Below, one piece after another: positions 17,367-29,426 of a stretch of DNA of 32,022 bases. Position 1 is the first letter of the stretch; the number at the start of each line of letters is the position of its first letter. This DNA comes from Alphaproteobacteria bacterium (GTDB lineage Bacteria > Pseudomonadota > Alphaproteobacteria > Micavibrionales > Micavibrionaceae). A model generated the notes under the pieces. The model saw nothing but the letters and a program-made list of their open reading frames with translations, did not search any database and was not told the DNA's origin. The stretch is from positions 1 through 32,022 of the forward strand of contig JALZUF010000202.1 in NCBI GenBank assembly GCA_023301785.1, written 5' to 3'. Both the position numbers and the translations under genes were made by a program.

Positions 17367-18792
17367 AGCAGACCTCTTTCGCAGCATGAATGATTTGTTC
17401 AGCTTGCGGTAAGGCTAGCTTTTCTAAACCTGCGGCATACGGCAATGGTACATCGGCCGCTGTTACACGTTTAAGTGGCGCATCCAGATAATCGAAAGCG
17501 TGCTCGCCTATCAATGCAGCGATTTCCGAACCAATACCCGCAAACGGGAAACCTTCTTCACAAGACACAATACGATTAGTCTTTTTCACACTTTCAAGAA
17601 TGGTGTGGCGATCAAGCGGACGAATAGTTCGTAGGTTAATGACTTCTGCATCAATCCCCTGCTCCGCCAATTTCTCAGCTGCCTCCATGGCTTTGCCAAC
17701 CATGATTGAAAAGGCCACGATGGTTACATCAGAACCTTCACGCTCAATCTTCGCACGACCGATTGGGATCACGTAATCTGGATCTGTTGGCACTTCAAAG
17801 CTTTGACCGTACATAAGCTCGTTCTCTAAGAAGATAATTGGGTTTGGATCACGAATAGCGGCTTTCATTAAGCCGTAGGCGTCTGCGGCGCTCCATGGGC
17901 TAACAACTTTTAGACCTGGAACGTGCGCATACCATGATGCGTAACATTGTGAGTGCTGAGCGCCCACACGGCTTGCCGCACCATTAGGGCCACGGAACAC
18001 GATAGGACAACCAAGTTGACCACCCGCCATATATAGCGTCTTAGCAGCAGAGTTAATAATGTGATCAATCGCCTGCATGGCAAAATTGAATGTCATAAAT
18101 TCGACGATAGGCTTAAGGCCGTTCATCGCAGAACCAACAGCCAAACCAGCAAATCCATGTTCGGTAATTGGTGTATCAATGACGCGGCGTGCGCCGAACT
18201 CGTTCAACATACCTTCGGTAACTTTATAAGCGCCGTTATATTCGGCAATTTCCTCACCCAGCATGTATATATCATCATCACTGCGCATTTCTTCGGACAT
18301 CGCATTTTTCAAGGCAACACGTACAGTCATCGTTTCTGTTGATGCCATAAATGGCGCTTCGTCAAACACTGGTGGTTCAATAACAGCACCTTGCGCATAA
18401 AGAATATCACGATTTTTAACGACGGCACCAGCAGGTTGCGCCGCAATTTCATTTTGCTCATATGACGTTTCGTCATGCGCCACAGCAGGCTTACCTGTTT
18501 CGCCCGCCTTGGCAAGTTCATCAAGCGTATCAATATCGCCTGCACTCTCACCATCTTCGAGTAAAACAGCGATCGGCGTATTAACGGAAACACCTTCTGT
18601 GCCTTCAGCAATAAGGATTTTGCCCATCACACCATCATCAACAGCTTCAACTTCCATTGTGGCTTTGTCGGTTTCAATCTCGGCAATCACATCGCCGCTT
18701 TCGACGGTGTCGCCCTCTTTTTTAACCCATTTGGCCAAGTTTCCTTCGGTCATGGTGGGTGATAATGCTGGCATTAATACTTGTATTGTCAT
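17356..18792 (-). CDS. pdhB: Pyruvate dehydrogenase E1 beta with N-terminal lipoyl domain
   Basis: Beta subunit of thiamine-diphosphate-dependent pyruvate dehydrogenase (478 aa). Residues 1-80 form a lipoyl domain (K43 in ETDKATMEV), joined by a linker (about 85-150) to the E1-beta core (about 150-478; [28 protein letters not shown], and the C-terminal transketolase domain with [11 protein letters not shown]). A lipoyl domain on E1-beta is characteristic of alphaproteobacteria. Its lipoyl domain is nearly identical to that of AceF and shares a 32-nt perfect repeat with it. AGGA precedes the ATG. The SseB-like gene ends 6 nt upstream. Confidence 0.96.
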   Translation of the reverse strand: MTIQVLMPALSPTMTEGNLAKWVKKEGDTVESGDVIAEIETDKATMEVEAVDDGVMGKILIAEGTEGVSVNTPIAVLLEDGESAGDIDTLDELAKAGETGKPAVAHDETSYEQNEIAAQPAGAVVKNRDILYAQGAVIEPPVFDEAPFMASTETMTVRVALKNAMSEEMRSDDDIYMLGEEIAEYNGAYKVTEGMLNEFGARRVIDTPITEHGFAGLAVGSAMNGLKPIVEFMTFNFAMQAIDHIINSAAKTLYMAGGQLGCPIVFRGPNGAASRVGAQHSQCYASWYAHVPGLKVVSPWSAADAYGLMKAAIRDPNPIIFLENELMYGQSFEVPTDPDYVIPIGRAKIEREGSDVTIVAFSIMVGKAMEAAEKLAEQGIDAEVINLRTIRPLDRHTILESVKKTNRIVSCEEGFPFAGIGSEIAALIGEHAFDYLDAPLKRVTAADVPLPYAAGLEKLALPQAEQIIHAAKEVCYAD

Positions 18793-18798
18793 TTTTTC

Positions 18799-19242
18799 CT
18801 AAGCCTCAATATTATTAACTATGCTGGATTTTAACCACTCTATCTCTTCGGGATAGAACTCTTTACTGCACTCTGAAGATGGGTTCAAAATCATGTGATT
18901 TGCAGAACCTAATATGGTGACAACATCATGCCCCAACAGCCCAGCAATACCAACTTTTTGACCATCGGCCCATTCGTTCAGTCTGTCTTCAGAGTCGAAA
19001 ATCATGATAAAAGTCTTATTCTCTTCTCCGCTTTCATCTTCGATAATCACAGGTTGAATTGTGACATCTTCTTCAAGCACACCAGCCTTGGATTCCTCTG
19101 GTACATCCCATGTTGGAATATAAAGCACCGTATTTAAGAACAACTCATAATACTTATCTTCTGCCGCATATTTTACGTCTTCTGGTGCGTCTTGAGCTTT
19201 CTGTACGTCGATAAGCGCTAAATCTAATGGGGATGTTGTCAT
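18799..19242 (-). CDS. SseB-like N-terminal domain protein
   Basis: A 147-aa acidic cytoplasmic protein without signal or membrane segment. The central part (about 25-110: LYIPTW, then QPVIIEDESGEENKTFIMIFDSEDRLNEWADG, then HDVVTIL) resembles the SseB N-terminal domain, in which a value column is followed by 'F(T/D)S.ERL..W'. SseB domains are poorly understood, and no catalytic residues are evident. The gene is inserted between pdhA (2-nt gap) and pdhB (6-nt gap), genes whose products form one heterotetramer, so its product is made in proportion to E1. A regulatory or assembly role for PDH is possible but only inferred. Confidence 0.6.
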   Translation of the reverse strand: MTTSPLDLALIDVQKAQDAPEDVKYAAEDKYYELFLNTVLYIPTWDVPEESKAGVLEEDVTIQPVIIEDESGEENKTFIMIFDSEDRLNEWADGQKVGIAGLLGHDVVTILGSANHMILNPSSECSKEFYPEEIEWLKSSIVNNIEA

Positions 19243-19244
19243 GC

Positions 19245-20276
19245 TTATTCAACCTCAATCAAAACATCTGTCCAAAGATCTTCAGGCGGAAGCTCTGGGG
19301 ATTCTTGTGCAAATTCAGCGGCAACTTTGATGCGCGCTTTGATTTCTTTGTCGATGGCTTTTAGGTCTTCTTCCTTCACATTATGCTCTTCCATCATCAT
19401 CGCTTTAAGCTTGATGATCGGATCATTACCCTTTTGAAGCTCTACTTCGTCTTTTGTTCTGTAGTTCGCAGGATCAGACATAGAGTGTCCACGATAACGA
19501 TAAGTCATCACCTCGAGAATATATGGCCCATTACCAGTACGTATGTAATCAAGAGCCTGACGCGCCGCGGCTTGAACGGCAAACACATCCATACCATCAA
19601 CTTGTTCCCCTGGAATGCCATAGCCTTGTCCACGCGCATAAAGTTGACCCGCCGCATGACGTGCCGCAGATGTACCCATGCCGTACTTATTGTTTTCAAT
19701 AACGTAGAGTATTGGCAAATTCCAAAGTGCGGCCATGTTGTAGCATTCTGCAACCTGCCCTTGGTTAGCGGAACCATCACCCATATAGGCAACGGCAACG
19801 CCGCCATCATCACGATATTTATGAGAAAAGCCTAAGCCTGTTCCAATCGCAGTCGAAGCGCCAACAATACCATGTCCACCAAAGAAACCTTTTTCTTGGC
19901 TGAACATATGCATTGATCCACCTTTACCACGAGAATAACCACCTTCACGACCCGTTAGCTCCGCCATCACACCTTCTGGTGTCATGCCTTTGGCTAACAT
20001 GTGTGCATGGTCACGATAAGTTGTCACAACCGTATCAATTTCTTCTTGAACAGATTGAATGCCTGTCACAACGGCCTCTTGCCCGATGTAGAGGTGACAG
20101 AAGCCACCGATAAGACCCATACCATAAAGCTGACCCGCCTTTTCTTCGAAGCGACGAATAAGAAGCATCTCTTCGTAAAGCTTCTTCATTTCTTCCAAAG
20201 TAGGCTCTGGATTAGAATTTGATATAGTTTTCAAGCTCGGCTTAGAGCCTGCTTTTTTTGATTTTGTTTTTGCCAC
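19245..20276 (-). CDS. pdhA: Pyruvate dehydrogenase E1 alpha
   Basis: Alpha subunit of pyruvate dehydrogenase (343 aa); with PdhB it decarboxylates pyruvate and acetylates lipoyl groups. The thiamine-diphosphate/Mg motif starts GDGSANQG and ends NNKYGMGT about 30 residues later. The phosphorylation-loop region YRYRGHSMSDP and the GGSMHMF block are present. The start is GTG at 20276-20274 with GAGGG 6 nt upstream. The first 20 residues are Lys/Ser-rich. It is the first gene of the PDH series, 166 bp downstream of ftsB. Confidence 0.96.
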   Translation of the reverse strand: MAKTKSKKAGSKPSLKTISNSNPEPTLEEMKKLYEEMLLIRRFEEKAGQLYGMGLIGGFCHLYIGQEAVVTGIQSVQEEIDTVVTTYRDHAHMLAKGMTPEGVMAELTGREGGYSRGKGGSMHMFSQEKGFFGGHGIVGASTAIGTGLGFSHKYRDDGGVAVAYMGDGSANQGQVAECYNMAALWNLPILYVIENNKYGMGTSAARHAAGQLYARGQGYGIPGEQVDGMDVFAVQAAARQALDYIRTGNGPYILEVMTYRYRGHSMSDPANYRTKDEVELQKGNDPIIKLKAMMMEEHNVKEEDLKAIDKEIKARIKVAAEFAQESPELPPEDLWTDVLIEVE

Positions 20277-20367
20277 GTGAGACCCTCTTAATCATTACGC
20301 TGTAAATCACCCTTTTTAATACCTATAGGGCAAGCGTTTCGCTAGAAAAAAATTGATTTTTATCCTC

Positions 20368-20384
20368 ATTTTTCAATGAAAAAT
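20368..20384. repeat. 17-nt palindrome in the ftsB-pdhA gap
   Basis: ATTTTTCA and TGAAAAAT flank a single central A at 20376, a perfect odd-centred palindrome. As RNA it could form a 7-bp hairpin with an AAT loop in the pdhA leader; as DNA it could be a binding site for a dimeric regulator. It is not followed by a T-run on the minus strand, so it does not look like a simple ftsB terminator. Confidence 0.4.
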
Positions 20385-20406
20385 CGAAGTTTTTAACTAA
20401 GCTTTT

Positions 20407-20436
20407 GATATAAAAGGATTTTAATTTACGTGTAAA
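20407..20436 (-). promoter_or_regulatory. Weak candidate promoter of the pdh operon
   Basis: On the minus strand TTTACA (20436-20431), an 18-nt spacer and TATATC (20412-20407) lie directly after the ftsB stop codon. Transcription would start near 20400 and give a leader of about 120 nt containing the palindrome at 20368-20384. The -10 match is poor and AT content is high, so this is only a candidate. Confidence 0.28.
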
Positions 20437-20442
20437 ATGTTG

Positions 20443-20760
20443 CTATGAGCGATCTTGTAGCAAAATAAGCTCGTCTTTATGACGATAGCCTAAAACATGG
20501 CGCGCGCGTTCTTCTAAAAGGTCACGATCAATTGTACCAGGACGCATCATAACGACCTTCTTTTCAACTTTCGTGCGTTTAGCTTGAACGGTGTCTAATT
20601 GTTGTTCAGCGGAAGCAAGTTTATTCTCCAAGGACATTAATCTTAAATATCCACGTTGTCCTGCAACTAAATGATAACAAAAGTAAAAACTTAGGCAGAT
20701 GCCAATAATAGCCATCATGTTGCGGCGAAGGATATAACGTTTTTGAATAAGCTTTCTCAT
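20443..20760 (-). CDS. ftsB: FtsB/DivIC-type cell division protein
   Basis: A 105-aa bitopic septum-formation initiator that joins the FtsQ-FtsL division complex. It has a basic cytoplasmic N-terminus (1-15), one membrane helix (about 16-35), a periplasmic coiled coil (about 38-75, LENKLASAEQQLDTVQAKR) and the family tail (LLEERARHVLGYRHKDEL). Size and layout are normal. The place between eno and pdhA is the conserved alphaproteobacterial location. An AGAGG sequence lies only 1 nt before the ATG, so translation may depend on another signal. Confidence 0.88.
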   Translation of the reverse strand: MRKLIQKRYILRRNMMAIIGICLSFYFCYHLVAGQRGYLRLMSLENKLASAEQQLDTVQAKRTKVEKKVVMMRPGTIDRDLLEERARHVLGYRHKDELILLQDRS

Positions 20761-20964
20761 ACCTCTATTGAATCATAAACGAATCACCCTTGCAACAGAA
20801 AAAACGCAATAAATTCAATTATTTGCTAACCTTTTCCACAGATTGAAAATGGTTTCATCTAAGTGATTCTAATGATTCACTTTTTTTGATTTTATTTTTT
20901 TTATTATCATGGTTTTAAATAAAGAGATATGCAACAAAAGAATGTATAGGTATGCGTTTTTTGC

Positions 20965-20993
20965 TTGACAATATAATTGCCATATTCTACAAC
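20965..20993 (+). promoter_or_regulatory. Candidate promoter for a leader RNA or small ORF upstream of the lipoprotein gene
   Basis: TTGACA (20965-20970), a 17-nt spacer and TACAAC (20988-20993). The predicted transcript starts near 21000, 56 nt before a small ORF with a GGGAG ribosome binding site and about 380 nt before the lipoprotein gene at 21379. Perfect -35 but a four-of-six -10. Confidence 0.45.
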
Positions 20994-21055
20994 AAATGAT
21001 AGCGAGAAATAGAAGTATAGGGTGTTATAAAAATTCTATTGGGAGAATATATAAC

Positions 21056-21109
21056 ATGATTTTCAAATTTTATTTGATATCCGTATCATATCCACAACGA
21101 CTTAGGTAG
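21056..21109 (+). CDS. Possible 17-aa small ORF
   Basis: ATG at 21056 with GGGAG 10 nt upstream, encoding 17 residues (MIFKFYLISVSYPQRLR) and ending in TAG. It is hydrophobic at the start and basic at the end. The ribosome binding site sits in the loop and 3' arm of a short hairpin (ATTCT 21033-21037 / AGAAT 21044-21048), which could regulate it. It lies about 56 nt after a predicted transcription start. It could be a leader peptide or a chance ORF; no relatives are recognised. Confidence 0.25.
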   Translation: MIFKFYLISVSYPQRLR

Positions 21110-21316
21110 CCGTTTACAGCGCATGTTTTTATTAAAACGTGACGCTTTTGCAATATCTGAAGCATGAAAAAGTGTGATGCCATATAATTTGGCAAACCCT
21201 TTGTCTTGCCTAATTTCATAGCTTGTAAACGGCCCAAATAAATCAAAAAACGACACCAAGTTAATGAGAATGCGTCTTGTTCGCATAAATTCTCTGCGAC
21301 TTAAATTTAAGGACAA
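21086..21316 (-). CDS. Doubtful small hypothetical ORF (76 aa)
   Basis: A 76-codon minus-strand ORF starting at TTG (21316), or at ATG eleven codons in. The product is basic and partly hydrophobic (LINLVSFFDLFG) with no recognised domain. There is no Shine-Dalgarno before the TTG and no good promoter. It uses AGA, AGG and CTA codons that are uncommon in neighbouring core genes. Because the region is AT-rich, an open frame of this length is slightly unusual, so I list it, but it may be a remnant or chance ORF. It would be antisense to the leader of the 21379 gene. Confidence 0.22.
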   Translation of the reverse strand: MSLNLSRREFMRTRRILINLVSFFDLFGPFTSYEIRQDKGFAKLYGITLFHASDIAKASRFNKNMRCKRLPKSLWI

Positions 21317-21317
21317 A

Positions 21318-21340
21318 TTGTGAAAGGCGCTCTTTCACAA
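21318..21340. repeat. Perfect 9-bp hairpin upstream of the lipoprotein gene
   Basis: TTGTGAAAG (21318-21326) and CTTTCACAA (21332-21340) flank the loop GCGCT. It lies 39 nt before the ATG at 21379, so it would be in the 5' leader of that message or act as an operator. No T-run follows on either strand, which argues against an ordinary terminator. Confidence 0.5.
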
Positions 21341-21378
21341 AGGATCCTTGCAACTAAAATTTATGAAGGAAAAATAAA

Positions 21379-21879
21379 ATGATAAACGCAATTAAAAACA
21401 CTTTTAACACTGATACAAACTGGAAAAAGGTTGCTGTTCCTGCGCTTTTGGCGGCCACACTCGTTGGTGGTTTAGTAGGCTGTGAAGATGATGCAAGGAT
21501 AGCGTCCCATAACCTATCCAAAGCGGCTGATAATTTTGAAATCAATCGCCGGATTATTTTCTATAATGGTATCACTGATACATACATGGCAACAATTGAA
21601 GGTCGTTGTAGCATAGAAGATCAAGGGAAACAGCTGGAAGTGACCTGTAAGACAGGCCCTGATTCATATAAGAAGGATTTCCTTGGTCTTTCTGACAATG
21701 TTACATATTTTGCGCAACAGGTGGGAGATGCTGATGTAAATCTGTTTCACCACCGTGTTACGTTCAAGCCACAATCTATCATCCCTGATATAGATTTTCG
21801 TGGCGATGCAGGGCAATTGAAAGAGGCTTTAACGCCTGGTGCCAATGAAGCAGTTCCTTTAACAGGACCAAAAATGTAA
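21379..21879 (+). CDS. Putative lipoprotein of unknown function
   Basis: A 166-aa protein with a long n-region (1-17), a hydrophobic stretch (about 18-33) and a lipobox LVGC with the acylated cysteine at C35. The residue after it is Glu, so outer-membrane sorting is plausible. The mature part contains two further cysteines (IEGRCSIED and EVTCKT, about 13 residues apart) that may form a disulfide. No domain is recognised, and it is not related to the two lipoproteins at 28716-30188. GAAGGA lies 8 nt before the ATG. It is alone on the plus strand, convergent with eno, and followed by a strong hairpin. Confidence 0.7.
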   Translation: MINAIKNTFNTDTNWKKVAVPALLAATLVGGLVGCEDDARIASHNLSKAADNFEINRRIIFYNGITDTYMATIEGRCSIEDQGKQLEVTCKTGPDSYKKDFLGLSDNVTYFAQQVGDADVNLFHHRVTFKPQSIIPDIDFRGDAGQLKEALTPGANEAVPLTGPKM

Positions 21880-21900
21880 CATTGTACTCTATTATCATAT

Positions 21901-21923
21901 CTCAGGCTCATAGCGAGCCTGAG
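21901..21923 (+). terminator. Hairpin terminator after the lipoprotein gene
   Basis: CTCAGGCTC (21901-21909), loop ATAGC and GAGCCTGAG (21915-21923) form a perfect 9-bp GC-rich stem followed by GTTTATTT. It lies 21 nt after the lipoprotein stop and 6 nt beyond the convergent eno stop, so it could serve both genes, although the minus-strand side (ATATGATAAT) lacks a T-run. Confidence 0.65.
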
Positions 21924-21929
21924 GTTTAT

Positions 21930-23309
<1,380 letters not shown>

Positions 23310-23338
23310 CTATTTTTGAATAGAAAGCTACCCAAGCC

Positions 23339-25561
<2,223 letters not shown>

Positions 25562-25589
25562 TTAATTTCTTTTGTAATGAGAATGGCAG

Positions 25590-25985
25590 TTAACGAACAC
25601 CAATGTTTAACTCAAAGCCAACGCATTGAACTTGGACAGTTGCGCTATTATCTTGTGAAATATCGTGATGTGGTTCACTCACAGCATTAACGGACGGCAC
25701 TATTGATGCGTTTTCTCCAAATATGGCATTAATAAAATCGCCAGATCGTTCTACACTCAACCCCTGAATGACGGTAAGAAGGTCAAGATTGGTTTCAAAG
25801 GAAATGCCCGTTTCAGTAAGCTGTACACTACTTGGTATATAAGGAATTTCGGCGCTCCTTACGAAGGTTGATGAGGCTTGAGCGCCAAGTATTCTTAAAG
25901 CAATACTAGAAAAAGCGCCTTTCACTGCATGTTGTGATGCTATGTCTTGACTGTGACCTTCCAATTCCAAATTAACTTTTAACAT
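25590..25985 (-). CDS. Hypothetical protein (131 aa)
   Basis: A soluble 131-aa protein without signal sequence or membrane helix and with no recognised domain. Alternating hydrophobic pattern at both ends (LKVNLELEG at the start, TVQVQCVGFELNIGV at the end) suggests a small beta-rich fold with the edges pairing. CGGAG lies 7-8 nt before the ATG at 25985, and a good promoter (TTGAAT-17-TATATT) precedes it, so it is probably a real gene and the first of a two-gene unit with the possible dioxygenase. Divergent from the small outer-membrane protein gene. Confidence 0.6.
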   Translation of the reverse strand: MLKVNLELEGHSQDIASQHAVKGAFSSIALRILGAQASSTFVRSAEIPYIPSSVQLTETGISFETNLDLLTVIQGLSVERSGDFINAIFGENASIVPSVNAVSEPHHDISQDNSATVQVQCVGFELNIGVR

Positions 25986-26017
25986 AGTAAAACTCCGTTT
26001 AAATCATTATTTGAAGC

Positions 26018-26046
26018 AATATAGGTATTTTATTGACATAATTCAA
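26018..26046 (-). promoter_or_regulatory. Promoter of the two-gene unit 25985-24869
   Basis: On the minus strand TTGAAT (26046-26041), a 17-nt spacer and TATATT (26023-26018). Its -35 region lies within the spacer of the opposite promoter, so the two divergent promoters interlock and RNA polymerase probably cannot occupy both at once. Confidence 0.55.
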
Positions 26047-26061
26047 GTATTTTGTTATAAA
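26033..26061 (+). promoter_or_regulatory. Near-consensus promoter of the small outer-membrane protein gene
   Basis: TTGACA (26033-26038), a 17-nt spacer and TATAAA (26056-26061): the best promoter in the window. The expected start of transcription, about 7 nt after the -10, falls at 26067-26069, on the first ATG of the gene, implying a leaderless message. The sequence TTGACATAAT at its start recurs before both lipoprotein genes near 29.4 and 30.25 kb. Confidence 0.65.
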
Positions 26062-26066
26062 ATTTT

Positions 26067-28282
<2,216 letters not shown>

Positions 28283-28669
28283 TTACTCTGATAAAGGGGC
28301 TGTCGGTGCAGGAATATCTTTAATTTTGGGATCTTCCGAAGCCGTAGCCTTCGGGAGTTTGTTATCGTCTGTTTTGTCGGTTGTGTCAACCACCGCAGGA
28401 GGATTATCTAAGGTTTCCAACAAACTTTTTGATGAATTATTATTTCCTGCCAATACAGCGAGAATCAAACTTGTGCAAAAGAAGCCCGCTGCGCACATTG
28501 CTGTGGCACGTGTCAGAATGTTTCCTGTCTGACCTGCAGACGCTAATCCACCTAAACCACCAGAACCACCGCCAATACCAAGGCCGCCCCCTTCAGAACG
28601 TTGAAGAAGAACAAGCCCTATAATTGATAGAGCCAAGATTAGGTGTACGATAAGTATAATATTTTCCAT
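28283..28669 (-). CDS. secG: Protein-export membrane protein SecG
   Basis: Small subunit of the SecYEG translocon. The 128-aa protein has a first membrane helix (about 2-20), the conserved LLQRSEGGGLG loop with a Gly/Ser-rich stretch, and a second helix (about 55-75). A low-complexity, Pro/Asp/Lys-rich tail follows, as in other alphaproteobacterial SecG. I chose ATG 28669 (MENIILIVHL), which fits the family; a TTG at 28699 would add ten residues but lies inside a hairpin. No Shine-Dalgarno is visible before the ATG. The hairpin at 28683-28714 lies 13 nt upstream of the start codon. Confidence 0.93.
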   Translation of the reverse strand: MENIILIVHLILALSIIGLVLLQRSEGGGLGIGGGSGGLGGLASAGQTGNILTRATAMCAAGFFCTSLILAVLAGNNNSSKSLLETLDNPPAVVDTTDKTDDNKLPKATASEDPKIKDIPAPTAPLSE

Positions 28670-28682
28670 GGTGAAAAGTAAT

Positions 28683-28714
28683 AAAACCACGCGAGCCAAA
28701 TGTCACGTGGTTTT
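28683..28714 (-). terminator. Hairpin between a lipoprotein gene and secG
   Basis: AAAACCACG (28683-28691) and CGTGGTTTT (28706-28714) form a 9-bp stem with a 14-nt loop. On the minus strand it starts 1 nt after the lipoprotein stop codon and is followed by TTTTATTACTTTTC, so it looks like that gene's terminator. The plus-strand side has a T7 run, but no plus-strand gene ends here. It lies 13 nt before the secG ATG. Confidence 0.6.
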
Positions 28715-28716
28715 TT
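28695..28716. repeat. 22-nt direct repeat, copy 1 (after lipoprotein A)
   Basis: Begins GCCAAATGTCACGTGG followed by T6. It is identical over 22 nt to 29402-29423. This copy forms one arm and part of the loop of the terminator hairpin. Both copies lie immediately downstream of paralogous lipoprotein genes. Confidence 0.9.
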
Positions 28717-29321
28717 TATCTTATTCCTGGTGACAAGCTGGCTGTAACTGCTTGTTCTGTATTTTGCCCGAAATATCCCTCGCAGAAAAACTGGGAATTA
28801 GTCTGACGAAAGCCCATTTCAAAAGCTAAGCTTGCAGGATTGGGCTCATTTATTGAAACATCAAAGGATGTGCTTCCTGGAATATCTAGAGCATTTCCAA
28901 ATTCATCAAACGTAACACTGGCCCTTGAATCAAAGATTTGAGTAATCGTTGTTTGTTCAGGATTTTGATCAACTAGAATAAAAGATTGTCTTTGTTCATC
29001 TAATGATGTGCATTGAAACACTTGATCACCATCAATTAAAAGATCACCATTTTCTGATAAACAAGCGCCGTCTGCATCGGCTGCTACGCCCGTGTGAAAT
29101 TGCCCTTCAATATTTGCAAAGGTACCAACTTCATATCGAGTTTGAGGTCTTTGAGCTGTTTCAGTTGAACAAGGATCTGAATCTGTTGGTGTTACAACTT
29201 CTGGTACGGTAGGATCGATAATAATGACCTGTCCATCTTTACCGTCTTTACCTGAACATCCTGCCATTGCAAGTGTTAAAGAAAGTGCTGGTATGGCTAG
29301 TGTTGTATTGGTTTTATTCAT
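28716..29321 (-). CDS. Cysteine-rich lipoprotein A (paralogue of 29427-30188)
   Basis: A 201-aa lipoprotein (signal MNKTNTTLAIPALSLTLAMAGC, acylated Cys in MAGC) of no recognised family. I prefer ATG 29321, with AGGGA 8 nt upstream, over ATG 29327. Numbered from 29327, mature cysteines are C53, C89, C106 and C182. Spacings of 36, 17 and 76 match the neighbouring paralogue (35, 18, 63). Shared blocks include DAD..C near residue 85, LLxDGxxxxxCTS (97-108), SFILV (115-119), TTITQI and SFDVS (154-158), and the ending FxxTNSQFFC. After the lipobox a GKDGKDG stretch is followed by a Pro/Thr/Val-rich spacer. Own promoter upstream, hairpin terminator downstream. Function unknown; envelope location inferred. 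Confidence 0.72.
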   Translation of the reverse strand: MNKTNTTLAIPALSLTLAMAGCSGKDGKDGQVIIIDPTVPEVVTPTDSDPCSTETAQRPQTRYEVGTFANIEGQFHTGVAADADGACLSENGDLLIDGDQVFQCTSLDEQRQSFILVDQNPEQTTITQIFDSRASVTFDEFGNALDIPGSTSFDVSINEPNPASLAFEMGFRQTNSQFFCEGYFGQNTEQAVTASLSPGIR

Positions 29322-29358
29322 AGTCATTTTCCCTGCATATACATTTTAAAGTTTGGTA

Positions 29359-29386
29359 AGAATACACTTAACAAAAATTATGTCAA
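29359..29386 (-). promoter_or_regulatory. Putative promoter of lipoprotein A
   Basis: On the minus strand TTGACA (29386-29381), a 16-nt spacer and TATTCT (29364-29359); predicted start near 29352, leader about 30 nt. It begins TTGACATAAT, as do the elements before lipoprotein B and the small outer-membrane protein. Confidence 0.5.
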
Positions 29387-29401
29387 TTTTTAACTGTATG
29401 G

Positions 29402-29423
29402 GCCAAATGTCACGTGGTTTTTT
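29402..29423. repeat. 22-nt direct repeat, copy 2 (after lipoprotein B)
   Basis: Identical to 28695-28716. Here the complementary second arm is missing, so this copy cannot form the hairpin seen at the first site. The match ends at the point where the loop of the first copy continues towards the second arm. Confidence 0.9.
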
Positions 29424-29426
29424 ATT

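Larger units (their letters stand above)
20761..21378. other. 618-bp AT-rich region between ftsB and a lipoprotein gene
   Basis: No confident gene. It holds a plus-strand promoter candidate (20965-20993), a hairpin with a possible ribosome binding site (21033-21048), a 17-codon plus-strand ORF (21056-21109), a weak 76-aa minus-strand ORF (21086-21316) and a perfect 9-bp hairpin (21318-21340) shortly before the lipoprotein start. The stretch 20880-20960 is very T/A-rich. No tRNA or known RNA family was recognised. Confidence 0.6.

Noticed and set aside
17367-17387. Upstream ATG extending AceF by seven residues
   Set aside because: No ribosome binding site, and MLRKRSA does not match the family, whereas ATG 17366 has GAGG at 6 nt.
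21086-21316. DUF1127-like identity for the 76-aa minus-strand ORF
   Set aside because: Only a loose resemblance of one short helix; the defining Arg/Leu/Asp-Ile-Gly pattern is absent.
21340-21349. AAGGATCCTT palindrome next to the 9-bp hairpin
   Set aside because: A ten-base palindrome is expected by chance at this scale and no partner site was seen.
29402-29423. Second copy of the 22-nt repeat as a terminator of lipoprotein B
   Set aside because: No complementary arm lies on either side; only a 3-bp CCA/TGG pairing is possible.
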